Positions 45,230-56,867 of a DNA stretch of 64,000 nucleotides are shown piece after piece. Source of the DNA: Microglena sp. YARC (Eukaryota > Chlorophyta > Chlorophyceae > Chlamydomonadales > Chlamydomonadaceae); assembly GCA_022414725.1 (NCBI GenBank), contig JAJSRW010002075.1, forward strand, positions 10,001 through 74,000, given 5' to 3'. A program made the position numbers and the translations under genes. The notes under the pieces were generated by a model, which worked only from the letters and a program-made list of their open reading frames with translations, made no database searches and was not told the DNA's origin. Every line of letters begins with the position of its first letter. Positions within the stretch are counted from its first letter, which is position 1.

Positions 45230-47165
45230 ATCGCCAGTCGCCACTTGTGATCCTTTGGATTACATACAGCAGCTTCTAGGCAGCTTCATGTGTGCTTTTT
45301 GACTGTGCATTGGATGTCTTGGCTTTTTGACTGTGCATTGGATGTCTGAAACACATGCTTGACTCGGGTAAAGCACACACACAAACAGGGACTGTTCTAG
45401 GTTACATGCAGTAGCTTTTAGGTTACATACAGTAGCTTTTAGGTTACATGCAGTAGCTTTTAAGTTACATACAGTAGCTTTTAGGTTACATGCAGTAGCT
45501 TTTAGGTTACATGCAGTAGCTTTTAAGTTACATACAGTAGCTTTTAGGTTACATGCAGTAGCTTTTAGGTTACATGCAGTAGCTTTTAGGTTACATGCAG
45601 TAGCTTTTAGGCAACTTAATTGTGCCTTTTGAAGCTGAATGTGAACAGATTTATGACTCGGGTAAATACTCTGACACTAAAATAGGATGTCCTAGGTTAC
45701 ATGCAGTAGCTTTTAGGTTACATGCAGTAGCTTTTAGGCAACTTAATTGTGCCTTTTGAAGCTGAATGTGAACAGATTTATGACTCGGGTAAATACTCTG
45801 ACACTAAAATAGGATGTCCTAGGTCACATGCAGTAGCTTTTAGGTTACATGCAGTAGCTTTTAGGTTACATGCAGTAGCTTTTAGGTTACATGCAGTAGC
45901 TTTTAGGCAACTTAATTGTGCCTTTTGAAGCTGAATGTGAACAGATTTATGACTCGGGTAAATACTCTGACACTAAAATAGGATGTCCTAGGTCACATGC
46001 AGTAGCTTTTAGGTTACAATGCAGTAGCTTTAGGTTAACATGCAGTAGCTTTTAGGTTACATGCAGTAGCTTTTAGGCAACTTAATTGTGCCTTTTGAAG
46101 CTGAATGTGAACAGATTTATGACTCAGGTAAATACTCTGACACTAAAATAGGATGTCCTAGGTCACATGCAGTAGCTTTTAGGTTACATGCAGTAGCTTT
46201 TAGGTTACATGCAGTAGCTTTTAGGTTACATGCAGTAGCTTTTAGGCAACTTAATTGTGCCTTTTGAAGCTGAATGTGAACAGATTTATGACTCGGGTAA
46301 ATACTCTGACACTAAAATAGGATGTCCTAGGTCACATGCAGTAGCTTTTAGGTTACATGCAGTAGCATTTAGGTAACATGCAGTAGCTTTCAGGTTACAT
46401 GCAGTAGCTTTTAGGTTACATGCAGTAGCTTTCAGGTTACATGCAGTAGCTTTTAGGTTACATACAGTAGCTTTTAGGTTACATGCAGTAGCTTTTAGGT
46501 TACATGCAGTAGCTTTTAGGCTACATGCAGTAGCTTTTATGCAACTTAATTGTGCCTTTTGAAGCTGAATTTGAACAGATTTATGACTCGGGTAAATACT
46601 CTGACACTAAAATAGACTGTTCTAGGTTATATGTAGTAGCTTTTAGGTTACATGCAGTAGCTTTTAGGTCACATGCAGTAGCTTTTAGACAACTTAATTG
46701 TGCCTTTTGAAGCTGAATGTGAACAGAGTTATGACTCGGGTAAAGACTTTGACACTAAAATAGGCTGTTCTAGGTTATATGTAGTAGCTTTTAGGTTACA
46801 TAAAGTAGCTTCTAGGTAACTTCATTGTGCCTTTTGAAGCTGAATGTGAACAGAGTTATGACTCGGGTAAATAATCTGACATTAAAATAGGATGTTCTAG
46901 GTTACATGTAGTAGCTTTTAGGTTACATGCAGTAGCTTTTAGGTTACATGCAGTAGCTTTTAGGCAACTTAATTGTGCCTTTTGAAGCTGAATGTGAACA
47001 GAGTTATGACTCGGGTAAAGACTTTGACACTAAAATAGGCTGTTCTAGGTTATATGTAGTAGCTTCTAGGTTACATACAGTAGCTTCTAGGCAACTTCAT
47101 TATGTCTTTGAAGCTGAATGTGACCAGAGTTATGACTCGGGTAAAGACTTTGATACTAATGCGAA
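45230..47165. repeat. Compound tandem array (21-bp and about 130-200-bp units)
   Basis: The short unit GTTACATGCAGTAGCTTTTAG is repeated dozens of times. It is interleaved with about ten copies of a longer unit (CAACTTAATTGTGCCTTTTGAAGC...GACTCGGGTAAA). The longer unit reads VPFEAECEQIYDSG in one frame and ends in a donor-like GGTAAA, resembling the duplicated exon ends of the LRR gene. No intact gene is evident. Confidence 0.8.
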
Positions 47166-47313
47166 CAATTATTTATTATACAATTCAGACTAAAAAAAAC
47201 GCAAAAAGACGTTCACAAATATGGAACATGGGTAGACAACAAACATGCCTTTTCAATAGATGTCAAATGTTCTTTGTCAAATCAACGATATATGTCACAT
47301 ACATATCCAATAA

Positions 47314-49533
47314 CTAATGGGACAATTCACGGATTAGTGATTCCAAAATGTCATAACGAGACAAAGAAACATCTACACACTTTTTTAGATACACAGAGGT
47401 ACCTATTATTGTCAAATGGGTCTTTGCTCGAGTTATAGCGGTATATAATAAGTTCTTATTCAACATTATATAAGGAGACTTATACAACACAAGCAAGACA
47501 TTATCGTACTCATCACCCTGGGACTTATGGATAGTTATACAATATCCGTACTTTATATTGTCAGAGCGAAGAAGGATCTTATTCTTAGATTTATCCAATT
47601 TCTCTATCTCCACAATACTATCATCTCTATATACACAAAAACGACCAAACTCACCATTCAACATTGATTTGTCAATATCCACAACACCAAAGTCATTCTT
47701 TGAATACATATTTGAAACACACATGATATCCTCACCGCTTTCAAACACAGGATCACTAGTATTATACTCATCCAAGTGAATATCAGCATTCAACATATCA
47801 ACAACACTGTTATTAGGAGCCATTATCTTAGTCTTACACTTATTTTTTATTAGCACGGTAAAAATCCAATACGTGCTGCCGGATATCAGCTTCATCAGTC
47901 GAGTGGATGAATTTGACAGAATCATTATTCAAATCGACATCAGTCAAATACACACCATCAACAAACCTTCTTAGCTATAACGGGAATAAAACTACCAGGT
48001 CCCTGGCGATACAAATGAGTCAGGTGGACGTGAGGAATAGAACCAGATCGAACAAGAGATCCCAACAAATCACCATAGCTCACACTAGGTAACTGGTTAT
48101 TATCACTATCAACACAATCATACACTCAGAGGGACAGGCCTTGATGAAACTATAGAACAAATCTATATCAACCATAGACACCTCGTCCAATATGATTAGA
48201 GAAGCTTCAAGAGGATTATTCTCCCCACGCAATAATTTGAAACTGTAGCCATCGAACTGAGGACACAAGAGACGGTGGATTGTTTTGGCGTTCCTACCCA
48301 TCTTAATAGCACTCTTGCCAGTAGGCGAGGCCATCTCATAGGATATCATCTCCTCTTTTGCTATATACTCTATGCATTTGACCACAGAAGTCTTTCCAGT
48401 TCCAGGAAGACCAGTCAAAACAAAGATACCGGAAGTAGATGCAAACACAGAACGCACAGCATTCTTCTGCTCTATGTTCAGAGTTAAAGAATTCTCAGAC
48501 TCGAAAGAACATATATAGGAGTCGACACAGAAACTATATCGGGTTTCATCGTCATTATAAGATGTAACTCTATCATTCACACGAACAGCAATACACTTCT
48601 CTACATGATACAGCCATTTGAACATGGTTCTCCCATCATATATATAGTAAGAATCATTGCCATTCAACTCATTCATGATGTCATCACGAGAAAACACTAA
48701 TTTGAGATCGGGCAAAAGATTCTTACCCATCAATACAACGTTTTCGACCAACAAGGACACTGGATAACAAGTATGCCCCTGACTCATAGTATAGTACAAG
48801 GAGTTACTTATCACACCATTCAGGTGACATTGTTGACACACACTATATGCTTCGCCAAACATATATATGGCTAAAAATGTTTTACTACACTCACGGTTAC
48901 AATTAGACAGAGACAGGTACTCATACGGGTTTTGGCGGAATCTCTCATAAGTATACCCAAGGGTATCGACTATCTTCTTGATACATCTGATGAAGACATA
49001 GTCTTCAACGAAAACCATTTTTTTTTATACAACACATCGGTCTTCAATGTATATATATCATTCATCCTAACGTACAATCTTTTGTACTCATATATGATAC
49101 CACGGATCAATGCACTATTAATCCAAAAGAATCCAGGATGCACTTTCACATTTAATAACAAAGAATCCAGGATGCAAGCAAAACTACTCGTGACATTGGT
49201 CATAGATTTTATACACAGATGAAGATTAGGAGGACAAAGAGATATTAGGTATTTGCTAAAGGATTTGGTGAAGTCAGAACACACACAAAGGGTTGTGTCC
49301 ACGGAGATGTTTCGAATTGTACTAGAACCGTCCATACAGGAAAAAGACACACTCAAGCCCTTGAAAAAGACACACTTCTTTCTACACACAGATTCTAATA
49401 GAGGCAAGTCAGGGGAAAACATTTGCCTATCATTATCATAGTAAGAGAACTTTTTGCCGTTCACAGTTAAGACATAACGAGACTTTGTCTCGACGACACT
49501 TGTTATATGACCGTTCATCATAATACACAACAA
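47314..49533 (-). pseudogene. RecD/Pif1-type SF1 helicase, frame-broken
   Basis: Three successive frames on the minus strand form one helicase of about 740 codons. The N-terminal part is 49533-48970. The second part (49018-48080) has Walker A GLPGTGKTS, ASPTGKSA, TIHRLL and Walker B LIILDEVSMVD. Motif III NQLPSVSYGDLL lies at about 48090-48050 in another frame. The C-terminal domain (47925-47314) has TIHKSQGDEYDNV and LLYTAITRAK. Frame breaks lie near the T8 run at 49019, near 48105, and near 47965. RecD-like helicases are common in giant viruses and unwind DNA during replication or repair. Confidence 0.8.
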
Positions 49534-49591
49534 TTACATACATAAATACTCACACTTATATCATTTTTTTACACACAAAAATCATACAAAT

Positions 49592-49646
49592 CAGCGCGAG
49601 CTCACTCTCTTAGACACATACAGATTTGAGATCAACGACTTAAGAC
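49592..49646. repeat. 50-bp direct repeat, left copy
   Basis: GCGAGCTCACTCTCTTAGAC...GAGATCAACGACTTAAG is repeated at 50798-50849 with a single mismatch. The pair brackets the F-box-like and ankyrin-like genes. Confidence 0.75.
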
Positions 49647-49759
49647 TAGGGAAATTATGTTATATAATATACAGAGTCCCCAAAAAGTCATATTGTATGT
49701 GTTAAAATACTCGCGATTATACCACTTTTTTACACAAATTATAATATATATATATATAC

Positions 49760-50191
49760 ATGTCTCCAAGACAACAAAGACAACTTCCATCAGAAATTTT
49801 AGAAAAAATTGGATCTCATTCGGATCTTATTACTGCACAAAATATTGCCATGGCGTTACCTTTACCAGAATTAAAGAAAAATCTGAATATCATAAAAAAT
49901 AAAATTAAAGAACTACAAGATAGAAGAGGGCAAATTACGAGGTCAACGGAAGGAAATCCTAGAGATGAAGATATGTACACGTATGCAATGTTATTTAATG
50001 AATTTGATGCAATATCAACAATGCTTAAAAATATGAGACAACAAGACATAAACTCAATTTTAAAGTCAAAAATATCAGACTACCAGGAACCAGTTACATA
50101 TGAACAAACAGACTACGATAATTATTTCAATAAATCACCGTCACCACCAAATAAATCGCCATCGTCACAAAAAAAATCATCGACAAGATAA
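49760..50191 (+). CDS. F-box-like protein with disordered tail
   Basis: This 143-residue protein opens with LPSEILEKIGSHSDLITAQN, the usual start of an F-box. A coiled-coil-like Lys/Glu-rich helix follows (about residues 35-65). The tail is Pro/Ser/Lys-rich (KSPSPPNKSPSSQKKSS). F-box proteins link substrates to SCF ubiquitin ligases, and giant viruses often encode them; the assignment rests on about 20 residues. Upstream sequence is AT-rich (TATATATA just before the ATG). It is one of the few unbroken genes in this block. Confidence 0.5.
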   Translation: MSPRQQRQLPSEILEKIGSHSDLITAQNIAMALPLPELKKNLNIIKNKIKELQDRRGQITRSTEGNPRDEDMYTYAMLFNEFDAISTMLKNMRQQDINSILKSKISDYQEPVTYEQTDYDNYFNKSPSPPNKSPSSQKKSSTR

Positions 50192-50456
50192 TTTTATTTA
50201 TGTATCCATCGAATATAAATTGATTCCATGGATAACTTATAACAAGTCATTTTTGTTATAGCAATTACGCGGAGTCACAGGAATATTACATAGGTAATAT
50301 AGGGAGGTTTCAGAACGGAATTAGAGAGAGACAGTAGACTTACTTCTAGCCTGGAACAGGTGGAACCGATGGAACACAGTGTATTCTGAACACATACATG
50401 CTGTATCCGGAAAAACCCATAAAGAAAAGGGACTGTGTATATGGATAGCATACCAG

Positions 50457-50792
50457 ATGGCAGCAGACAAAGAAGAAATAAACATTGCATTAGTAACACA
50501 CGCATCAGTTGCAGATTGTTTAGGAGTTCAAGAACTCATCCGATTGGGCGCAGATGTGAAGTACAAACATGGTCTGGGGTTGCTCCTCGCTGCAGCAAAA
50601 GGACATTCATACATCATCAAGATTTTTGTGAGCGCGGGGGTGGATGATCCACACACATTGAATCTTGCATCCAGAATTGCTCTGGTCAACAAGCATTTTG
50701 AAGACGCAGTATATTTGCTTGCGTGGGCCGATATGTATGCATCAGGGCGTATTACCACGAATCACAATGCGATTACAGCAGACAATACATAA
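50457..50792 (+). CDS. Ankyrin-repeat-like protein, short
   Basis: A 111-residue protein starts at MAADKEEINIAL; an in-frame upstream ATG at 50379 is also possible. It contains GVQELIRLGADVKYKHGLGL and LAAAKGHSYIIKIFVSAGVD. Together these make about two ankyrin-type helix-turn-helix units with the GAD and GH landmarks. It is much shorter than most viral ankyrin proteins and may be a fragment. It lies between two 50-bp direct repeats with the F-box-like gene. Confidence 0.55.
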   Translation: MAADKEEINIALVTHASVADCLGVQELIRLGADVKYKHGLGLLLAAAKGHSYIIKIFVSAGVDDPHTLNLASRIALVNKHFEDAVYLLAWADMYASGRITTNHNAITADNT

Positions 50793-50797
50793 GTACG

Positions 50798-50849
50798 CGA
50801 GCTCACTCTCTTAGACACATACATATTTGAGATCAACGACTTAAGTACA
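50798..50849. repeat. 50-bp direct repeat, right copy
   Basis: This is the partner of 49592-49646. Confidence 0.75.
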
Positions 50850-50864
50850 CTCGGATTTTTTATT

Positions 50865-50960
50865 TTTTTTAAACATATCTTTTGCTCCTTTCAATGTAAA
50901 AAAAGCCGTGTCATCTTTTAACAATATACTCGTTTACAAACTTGAAATATATTTGCATGA
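50865..50960 (-). pseudogene. Partial copy of primase-helicase 1, C-terminal part
   Basis: About 90 bp nearly match 51350-51445 (CAATGTAAAAAAAGCCGTGTC and flanks), the codons for the end of primase-helicase 1. There are small indels. This is a local partial duplication, not a gene. Confidence 0.7.
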
Positions 50961-51185
50961 TATATGTGTTTTTTGGTCCCTTTGGTACCAACTTTTTTTT
51001 TTCTATCGTCTTTTACTATATTTACCTTACTATACCTATTATTATAATAGTACCAAAAGAGAGAGATATAGATAGGTTTTACTAAAGTCATACATATGAC
51101 ATCTCATGAGTGAGAGAGAATATGGGGAGGTCTTGAAAAACAGTGGACCCATTGGTACTTTGGTACAAAACATTTATCATGAACA
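50961..51185. other. Intergenic AT-rich sequence
   Basis: No gene is seen. The pair GGTCCCTTTGGTACCAA / CCCATTGGTACTTTGGTAC near 50975 and 51148 is an imperfect repeat. Confidence 0.4.
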
Positions 51186-53610
51186 TCAATATTCGTCTTC
51201 GTAAAATACACAATCAGACACAACTTTATAACCCATAAATACATTCTTCTCGGATTTCCTTCCAACCTTTTTCTGATCCAGACAAACACACTTTAGCACT
51301 TTCTGCAAATCATTCTTCAACGTCAGTATTTTACCATTAAAGTATTCGCTTTTTTTTGAACATATCTTTGCTTCTTTTCAATGTAAAAAAAAGCCGTGTC
51401 ATCTTTTACAATATACTCGTTTACAAACTTGAATATATTGTCATTCTCTTCTATGTACATCAAACTATTGGATTTAACTATTTTAGGCATCTCAAATTGA
51501 TAGTCGTGGTCATAATTATCCAGCAAGTATCGGAGAAACTCCATCCGCACACATGGGTCATACCGCATACGCCCTATGAATGTATCGTCACGTAAATATA
51601 AATTGTTAGACTTGTCAACTAAATCTTTTGTAACAAACTGAGACATGTAGTCGATCTTTCGGATTCTTCTCTTAATACCAGAATCGGACCCGTCCACCTT
51701 TGGTGAATCATTGCATAAAATAGATATATTGAACTGTGGCTTAAACTTGATAATGTCATTAGAGTATAACATCCTAAACTGAATCTCCTCACCACCGGTC
51801 AGGTCTTTCATAATCCCGGTATTTATAATATCATCGTGATTGGGTTCTGTACAATACAGGATACGAGCACCTTTCCAATACTGAAATTCGGGCATCGGCT
51901 TTCCAGGATCAATCTTCTGTTTTGCAGTCAGCATTTCCACACCGAATTTTCTTGCATAGTCTCCGAGACACATTTCCATAATTTCGAAGAACGTCGTTTT
52001 ACCGTTACCGGCACTCCCCATATGCCCTGCATGTACGTGAAATAAGTTCTGACCAACATCACCTTGTAACTGGCGAGCAAATGTCTTCACCATGTAATTT
52101 CGCTGATCTTCATTAGGGTGTAGCGTTTTCCAATACATTTTTACTTGCTCGTAGACGCTCTCGTCTTTCTCAGCGCAATAGTCGAACCCTACATTCATAG
52201 ACACATAATCTTCAGGTGAAGCTGATCTAAAAACACCCTCTTTCAATTCCCATACACCATTTTTGAACGCAATGAGATTCTCGTTTGTGTCTAGTAAATC
52301 AACAAAACCAACATGCTCCATACACAAGTTCATCTCTTTCAAAACGTGGTCTTTAAAAGGACCATTTTGAAGTTGCATCGCAAACCTTCCAATCTTATCA
52401 CATTTTTGCTGGATGCTGTCGGCAGATGACGTTTTAGACGTATCGGATTGTAAATCATCAATTGTCAATTGTGACTTGAGCTTGCTTTCAGCTAACATAA
52501 AATGACGGCGGACAGATTCTGATAACTCTCCTCTGGCGTGTAAACCTCCAACGTCTTGTTTCCAAAGAGTACCATCGAAATTATACCAAAGTTTGTGGTG
52601 TGCGTTTGCACAAACATAAACACCCTTTAATAATTTCTTAGCTAATATAGCCATTGCATTGTGCGTTCCATTGTACCCTAAGATTTCATTGAAAAACCGT
52701 TCATTCATAACAACATTGTATTCATATGCATTGTCATATTTCGCCCACATATGAAGTGAACCAATCCCTAACCCGACATTTGACATCTTGAACCAAAGCG
52801 CGTCACATACATATTCGTCATACTTGTTTGCACATTTACGACTAAACGATTTCCATTTAGAAAGACACGCATCACTAGAGTCGATATTATGGAGACACCA
52901 ACCAACTCGCATCCAATCATCATAGTTATCAGCTCGTTCTGTACTTAATATATTGACCAATGCACTAACTTCATCATCGTCAACAAATGATGCAAAATGA
53001 CAACCACCATCGCGTTTTGAGTTTTTGCGAATTGTATTACTTGGTGTGTGGTCAGAGAGACTGTATTTGTAATATGACAAAAACAGTTCGGGCATGGGAA
53101 TAGGTTCGTATAAACCCAACTCTTTCCCCAATGTCCATGCTTTATCAGGCGATGGTGGAATGGCAATCACACTCTTAGTTCCTGTATGTGTAATAGTCTT
53201 GATGTCTATTGGAACAGTCATCATATTTCCATTGTCATCAATAGTTTTCATTTTACGAATAGAATCAGTTATACCAAAGTCATCACACTCCGGTGTCCAT
53301 TTCACATAATAATGCTTCCCTTTCTTGGTCTTGCACGAAACAGTATAAAGCAACATTGGAAACAGATTTCTACCTTCTCAACCCATTCTTCTTCATCAAC
53401 ATCTATGACAATCAAATCTTTGTTCAAAAGGAGGAGAGCACCAACATCATTACACTCTGGGATAGCTGCCCGCGCAGAAGCGGAAGTCCATTGACCATCT
53501 TTATGAGCATATTTCGGTATCTTGTTTGATCTACATGGCATCAAAAGACACCCAGGAAAAGATGAATCCAAATAATCTTGAAGCAAGTGTAATTTGGTTG
53601 TAACAGACAT
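51186..53610 (-). pseudogene. Primase-helicase 1: prim-pol N-terminus, D5-type SF3 helicase
   Basis: The minus-strand frames 53610-53302, 53356-51323 and about 51350-51186 join into a protein of about 800 codons. The N-terminal part has prim-pol features: LLLLNKDLIVIDVDEEEW (DxD, motif I) and KHYYVKW (motif II-like). Residues matching the NCLDV linker follow (ILSTERADNYDDWMRVGWCL). The SF3 core has Walker A GSAGNGKTT, a CTEPNHDD acidic motif, motif C ISILCNDSPKVDG and an RRIRKI arginine segment. The C-terminal module (LKNDLQKVLKCVCLDQKK) lies after a shift in an eight-T run near 51350. A second shift lies near 53340-53356. D5-type proteins prime and unwind DNA at viral forks. Confidence 0.85.
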
Positions 53611-53714
53611 TCACGATTGCTTATTGAATATATTAAGAAATTAACCTTTAAATATATGGCGTGTAATATCCAATATGAATAACACTTAAAAAATGAATGC
53701 TTTATATTTATATC

Positions 53715-54089
53715 ATGGCTAGTGCAATCAACATGCAGGCTTCAAACGAGACGAAAGCAATAAGTACCGTCACGAAAACCAAGTACAAGGTACTGAAAGA
53801 GAAACTGACAACATACCTGGAAGACAATGATACGCCGCAATTAGACGACATATTACAGATCATATGTGACTCACTTCTATTTGACCCACATAAAACATCG
53901 TATGACAAGGAAAAAGTTATGCGAAAGTGTGCTGAAACTGGCCTCAACACATACGAAATATACACACGAAAATACTATGAAAAAAACAAAGAGTTCCTAG
54001 ACAAACAGAGTACTGAACAAACAAGAATAAGAAGAGCTGCAAAAAAAGAACGGGACACACGTTTAGCGATTGACACATCCACCGCATGA
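53715..54089 (+). CDS. Hypothetical viral protein, charged and helical
   Basis: A 124-residue intact frame; MASAINMQ is taken as the start, with an in-frame ATG 18 bases upstream also possible. It is Lys/Glu-rich and probably all-helical, ending IRRAAKKERDTRLAID. A decayed relative at 59638-59960 keeps MTKSKY and RRAAKKELDEI. It is divergent from primase-helicase 1, with about 100 bp between the two starts that could hold a shared promoter. The family is not recognised. Confidence 0.5.
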   Translation: MASAINMQASNETKAISTVTKTKYKVLKEKLTTYLEDNDTPQLDDILQIICDSLLFDPHKTSYDKEKVMRKCAETGLNTYEIYTRKYYEKNKEFLDKQSTEQTRIRRAAKKERDTRLAIDTSTA

Positions 54090-54103
54090 TTTTACGGCGA
54101 ATG

Positions 54104-54225
54104 GGCGACACAGATTCGGTGAGCCTCTGTAATTGACAAAGATGCACCGCTTTTCAGAGCGTCTTTGTTGACAGCCATGAAGTGTTGTATGTGAGTTGGC
54201 GGAATCAATAGTATTACTAATTTCT
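54104..54225 (-). pseudogene. Partial copy of primase-helicase 2, N-terminal part
   Basis: The first 95 or so bp match 59232-59338 closely (GGTGAGCCTCTGTAATTGAC, GATGCACCGCTTTTCAGAGC). A further match to 59428-59455 follows with the middle deleted. It lies between two intact-looking genes and is a duplicated gene fragment. Confidence 0.75.
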
Positions 54226-54337
54226 TTTTTCATTGAATTTTGTCAAGAGTTCAATGAAAATACACCCGCCATTAAAAGATTTATATTTAAAAAATCGAAG
54301 CGTACAAACAAACAACAAAACACACAACAACACAACA

Positions 54338-55316
54338 ATGAACTTCGATGGAGAATATGTCTATGTCATCGAGGAGAGGGAATTTGTAAAAACAGGAGAA
54401 TTTATCTACAAAGTAGGAATAAGTGCGCGAATTATCAAAAGAATGGCAGAATACCCGATTGGGTCCCATGTACATATGGTAGCCAAAGTAAACGATGCAG
54501 TCAAAGCAGAAAAGGAAATTTTGCAACAACTACAAAAATACAACACAATCATACAACGAAAAGATGTCGGGACAGAATACTTCCAAGGAGACATATGTAC
54601 GATCATTACAGTCATATCACAAGTGGTCATTATGCTTCAAGGAGACTACGCGGATATACCGTTACAAGACGATGTATTCGACAATGACATTGAAGCAGAG
54701 GATATCAATACTGATATGTGTATAAGTGACACAGATGTTGTGGATACGATACAAGATGATACAAACGCGAAAGAGAGCTATATTGATCCTATTGTACTCG
54801 TTCACAAGTACATTTCCAACATCAAAAGCGAATTACAAGGGACCACAATATCTGCTATAGAGTTCTACGAAACTATGATGAAAACAATCAATCTACCACG
54901 TAATTTCAAATATAATAGTTTTACAACATTCCTCAAGAAACACAAGCTTGGGGAAATTGACACAGTATGTGGACCTATGATCATATTCCCGGATGAGACT
55001 GAAGAAACTAACCAACCTTTTACTGAAAAAAACAAAACAAAAAGTATGAAAGATTTTGTTAACAAACATATTGTCAAAGAGAATGGATCATATTTCACTC
55101 TAAAGCAAGCTAAACAGGCTTTTATTGCAAGTGAAAGTTTCAACGGTAAAGTTATACATGGGATACAAAGTAGTTCCTGGTGTATTTGACAAAGATGATT
55201 ATCTGAAAAATGACTTGCAAGAAGTCTTGAAATGTGTATGTCTGGACCAGAAAAAGATTAAAAGGAAAGCTGAAAAGAATGTATTCATTGGATACAAAAT
55301 TGTGTTTCACGAATAA
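54338..55316 (+). CDS. GIY-YIG (T5orf172-like) protein 1 with helicase-1-type C-terminus, one frameshift
   Basis: The start at 54338 is chosen because the paralogue at 55480 begins identically (MNFxGEYVY) after the same A/C-rich leader. Residues 1-95 form a GIY-YIG-like nuclease fold: GEYVYVIEE, YKVGISARIIKRM, a Glu-containing helix (EKEILQQL) and DVGTEYFQG. An acidic linker and a second conserved domain follow (SYIDPIVLVHKYISNIKSEL). The C-terminus (about 55040-55316) matches the C-terminal module of primase-helicase 1 (LKNDLQEVLKCVCLDQKK). The frame shifts near 55140-55189, so the last 45 or so codons are read in another frame. A role in DNA cleavage or replication control is inferred. Confidence 0.65.
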
Positions 55317-55479
55317 CTAACGAAATATTAATTTCAGAAAACGTACAGTTGTAGGTACTTCAGGTGAGAAATGAATAAAGGGCTTAAAGGGAATAGTCAT
55401 TTTCAATTAAATTTTTTGATAAGTACACAAACAACAACAAACACAAGCGACCAATCCAAAACAAACAAACAACAAAACA

Positions 55480-56427
55480 ATGAACTTCAAAGGAGAGTAT
55501 GTATACCTCATTGAGGAGCGAGAATTTATAAAAACAGGAGAATGCATATACAAAGTAGGGAGAAGCGCGCACATTCTAGACAGAATGACCTCATACTCGA
55601 AAGGGTCACATGTTTACATGGTACTCAAAGTTAAAGACTCTATCAAATCAGAAAGGGAAATACTGCAACAACTAAACAAATACAACGAAATTGTACAAAG
55701 GAAAGATATAGGAACAGAATACTTCCAGGGACATGTATATACGATCATAGCAGCCATGTCACAAGTAGTCGCTATGATTCACGGGGAATACACGAATATA
55801 CCATTGCACAATAAAATAGTAGACAGTGATATTATATTAGATGAAATATCTACCGGTACATATACGAGTGACACGGAAGACGAGGAGCCGCATGTCAAAG
55901 ACGAAGAAGATGTTGGCGATACAAGTGATACGATACTAGATGATACAAAGGAGGAGGAATCGTATATTGATCCTATTGTACTCGTTCACAAGTACGTTTC
56001 CAACATCAAAAGTGAATTTGAAGGTGACTCTATATCTGCAATAGAGCTATATGAAACTATGGTGAAAACAACCAATGTACCACGTACATTCAAATACAAT
56101 AGTTTTATAACAGTACTCAAGAAACACAAGATTAGAGAAATTGAAACAGAATGGGGACCAATACTCATATTCCCAGAAGTGAAGAAGTATGTGAAAGAAC
56201 AAGACAAAGTGAAAATGTTCATCAGTGAATGCTGTGAAGTCAAACCAAGTAATAGGGTATCTACTATTTGTCTTTTGAATGCGTTCATTAAATGGTCGAG
56301 ACACAATTACACATCAAAATGGTTCGTCCCGCAAATGGAAAAAAACGGTTTTGAAAAGAAAGGACTCAGATTGAATGGTATCCAAACTAAATGCTTTGAC
56401 GGAATTATATTGAATAAGGAAGTTTAA
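55480..56427 (+). CDS. GIY-YIG (T5orf172-like) protein 2 with helicase-2-type C-terminus
   Basis: An intact 315-residue frame. The N-terminal GIY-YIG-like domain (residues 1-95) has GEYVYLIEE, YKVGRSAHILDRM, REILQQL and DIGTEYFQG. The acidic linker is about residues 125-165. The central domain (SYIDPIVLVHKYVSNIKSEF) is shared with protein 1. Residues 240-315 match the C-terminal module of primase-helicase 2 (EQDKVKMFISECCEVKPSN; FVPQMEKNGFEKK). The gene follows protein 1 tandemly (163 bp gap) and faces primase-helicase 2. Its mid-part is alignable to protein 1 throughout, but the C-terminal module is not. Confidence 0.75.
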   Translation: MNFKGEYVYLIEEREFIKTGECIYKVGRSAHILDRMTSYSKGSHVYMVLKVKDSIKSEREILQQLNKYNEIVQRKDIGTEYFQGHVYTIIAAMSQVVAMIHGEYTNIPLHNKIVDSDIILDEISTGTYTSDTEDEEPHVKDEEDVGDTSDTILDDTKEEESYIDPIVLVHKYVSNIKSEFEGDSISAIELYETMVKTTNVPRTFKYNSFITVLKKHKIREIETEWGPILIFPEVKKYVKEQDKVKMFISECCEVKPSNRVSTICLLNAFIKWSRHNYTSKWFVPQMEKNGFEKKGLRLNGIQTKCFDGIILNKEV

Positions 56428-56859
56428 TAGAGTTGTCGTTTTGACGTTTGTTAACCATAAACGAAAAAAGCGGAATAACAACCGAAAATCAATATGTAAT
56501 TTAATGTGTAATTTTATTAAATGTAAGAATTATAGGCAAAAGGGTCGGTAAACCTGATTTTGTAATTTATGTGAAATTTTATAAAATGTAAGAATTATAG
56601 GCAAAAGGGTCGGTAAACCTGAATTGTAATCACTGTAATCGCTTTTTGACATTGTTTGATATATTTATCATCCATTCATAAATATAAACTACTTTTTACT
56701 AAGAAATAGAATTACAAAAACAATAAATTATTATTATATATAGTAAAGTATACGTTAGAAGAGACAAAAAGGGGAAAAACTAAAAATTACAAGAAATTAC
56801 ACTTTGTATATTCTCTCTATTGTTAAATCGTCACAAAAATTACAAACAAATTACAAAAA
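56428..56859. other. AT-rich convergent intergenic region with a tandem repeat
   Basis: A unit of about 65 bp (GTAAGAATTATAGGCAAAAGG then GTCGGTAAACCTGA) occurs twice at about 56523 and 56587. The region separates the ends of convergent genes, so it probably holds their 3' termini. Confidence 0.6.
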
Positions 56860-56867
56860 TTACATTT

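Noticed and set aside
55384..55572. Minus-strand hydrophobic frames opposite the GIY-YIG genes
   Set aside because: They are antisense shadows of conserved, clearly coding plus-strand frames.
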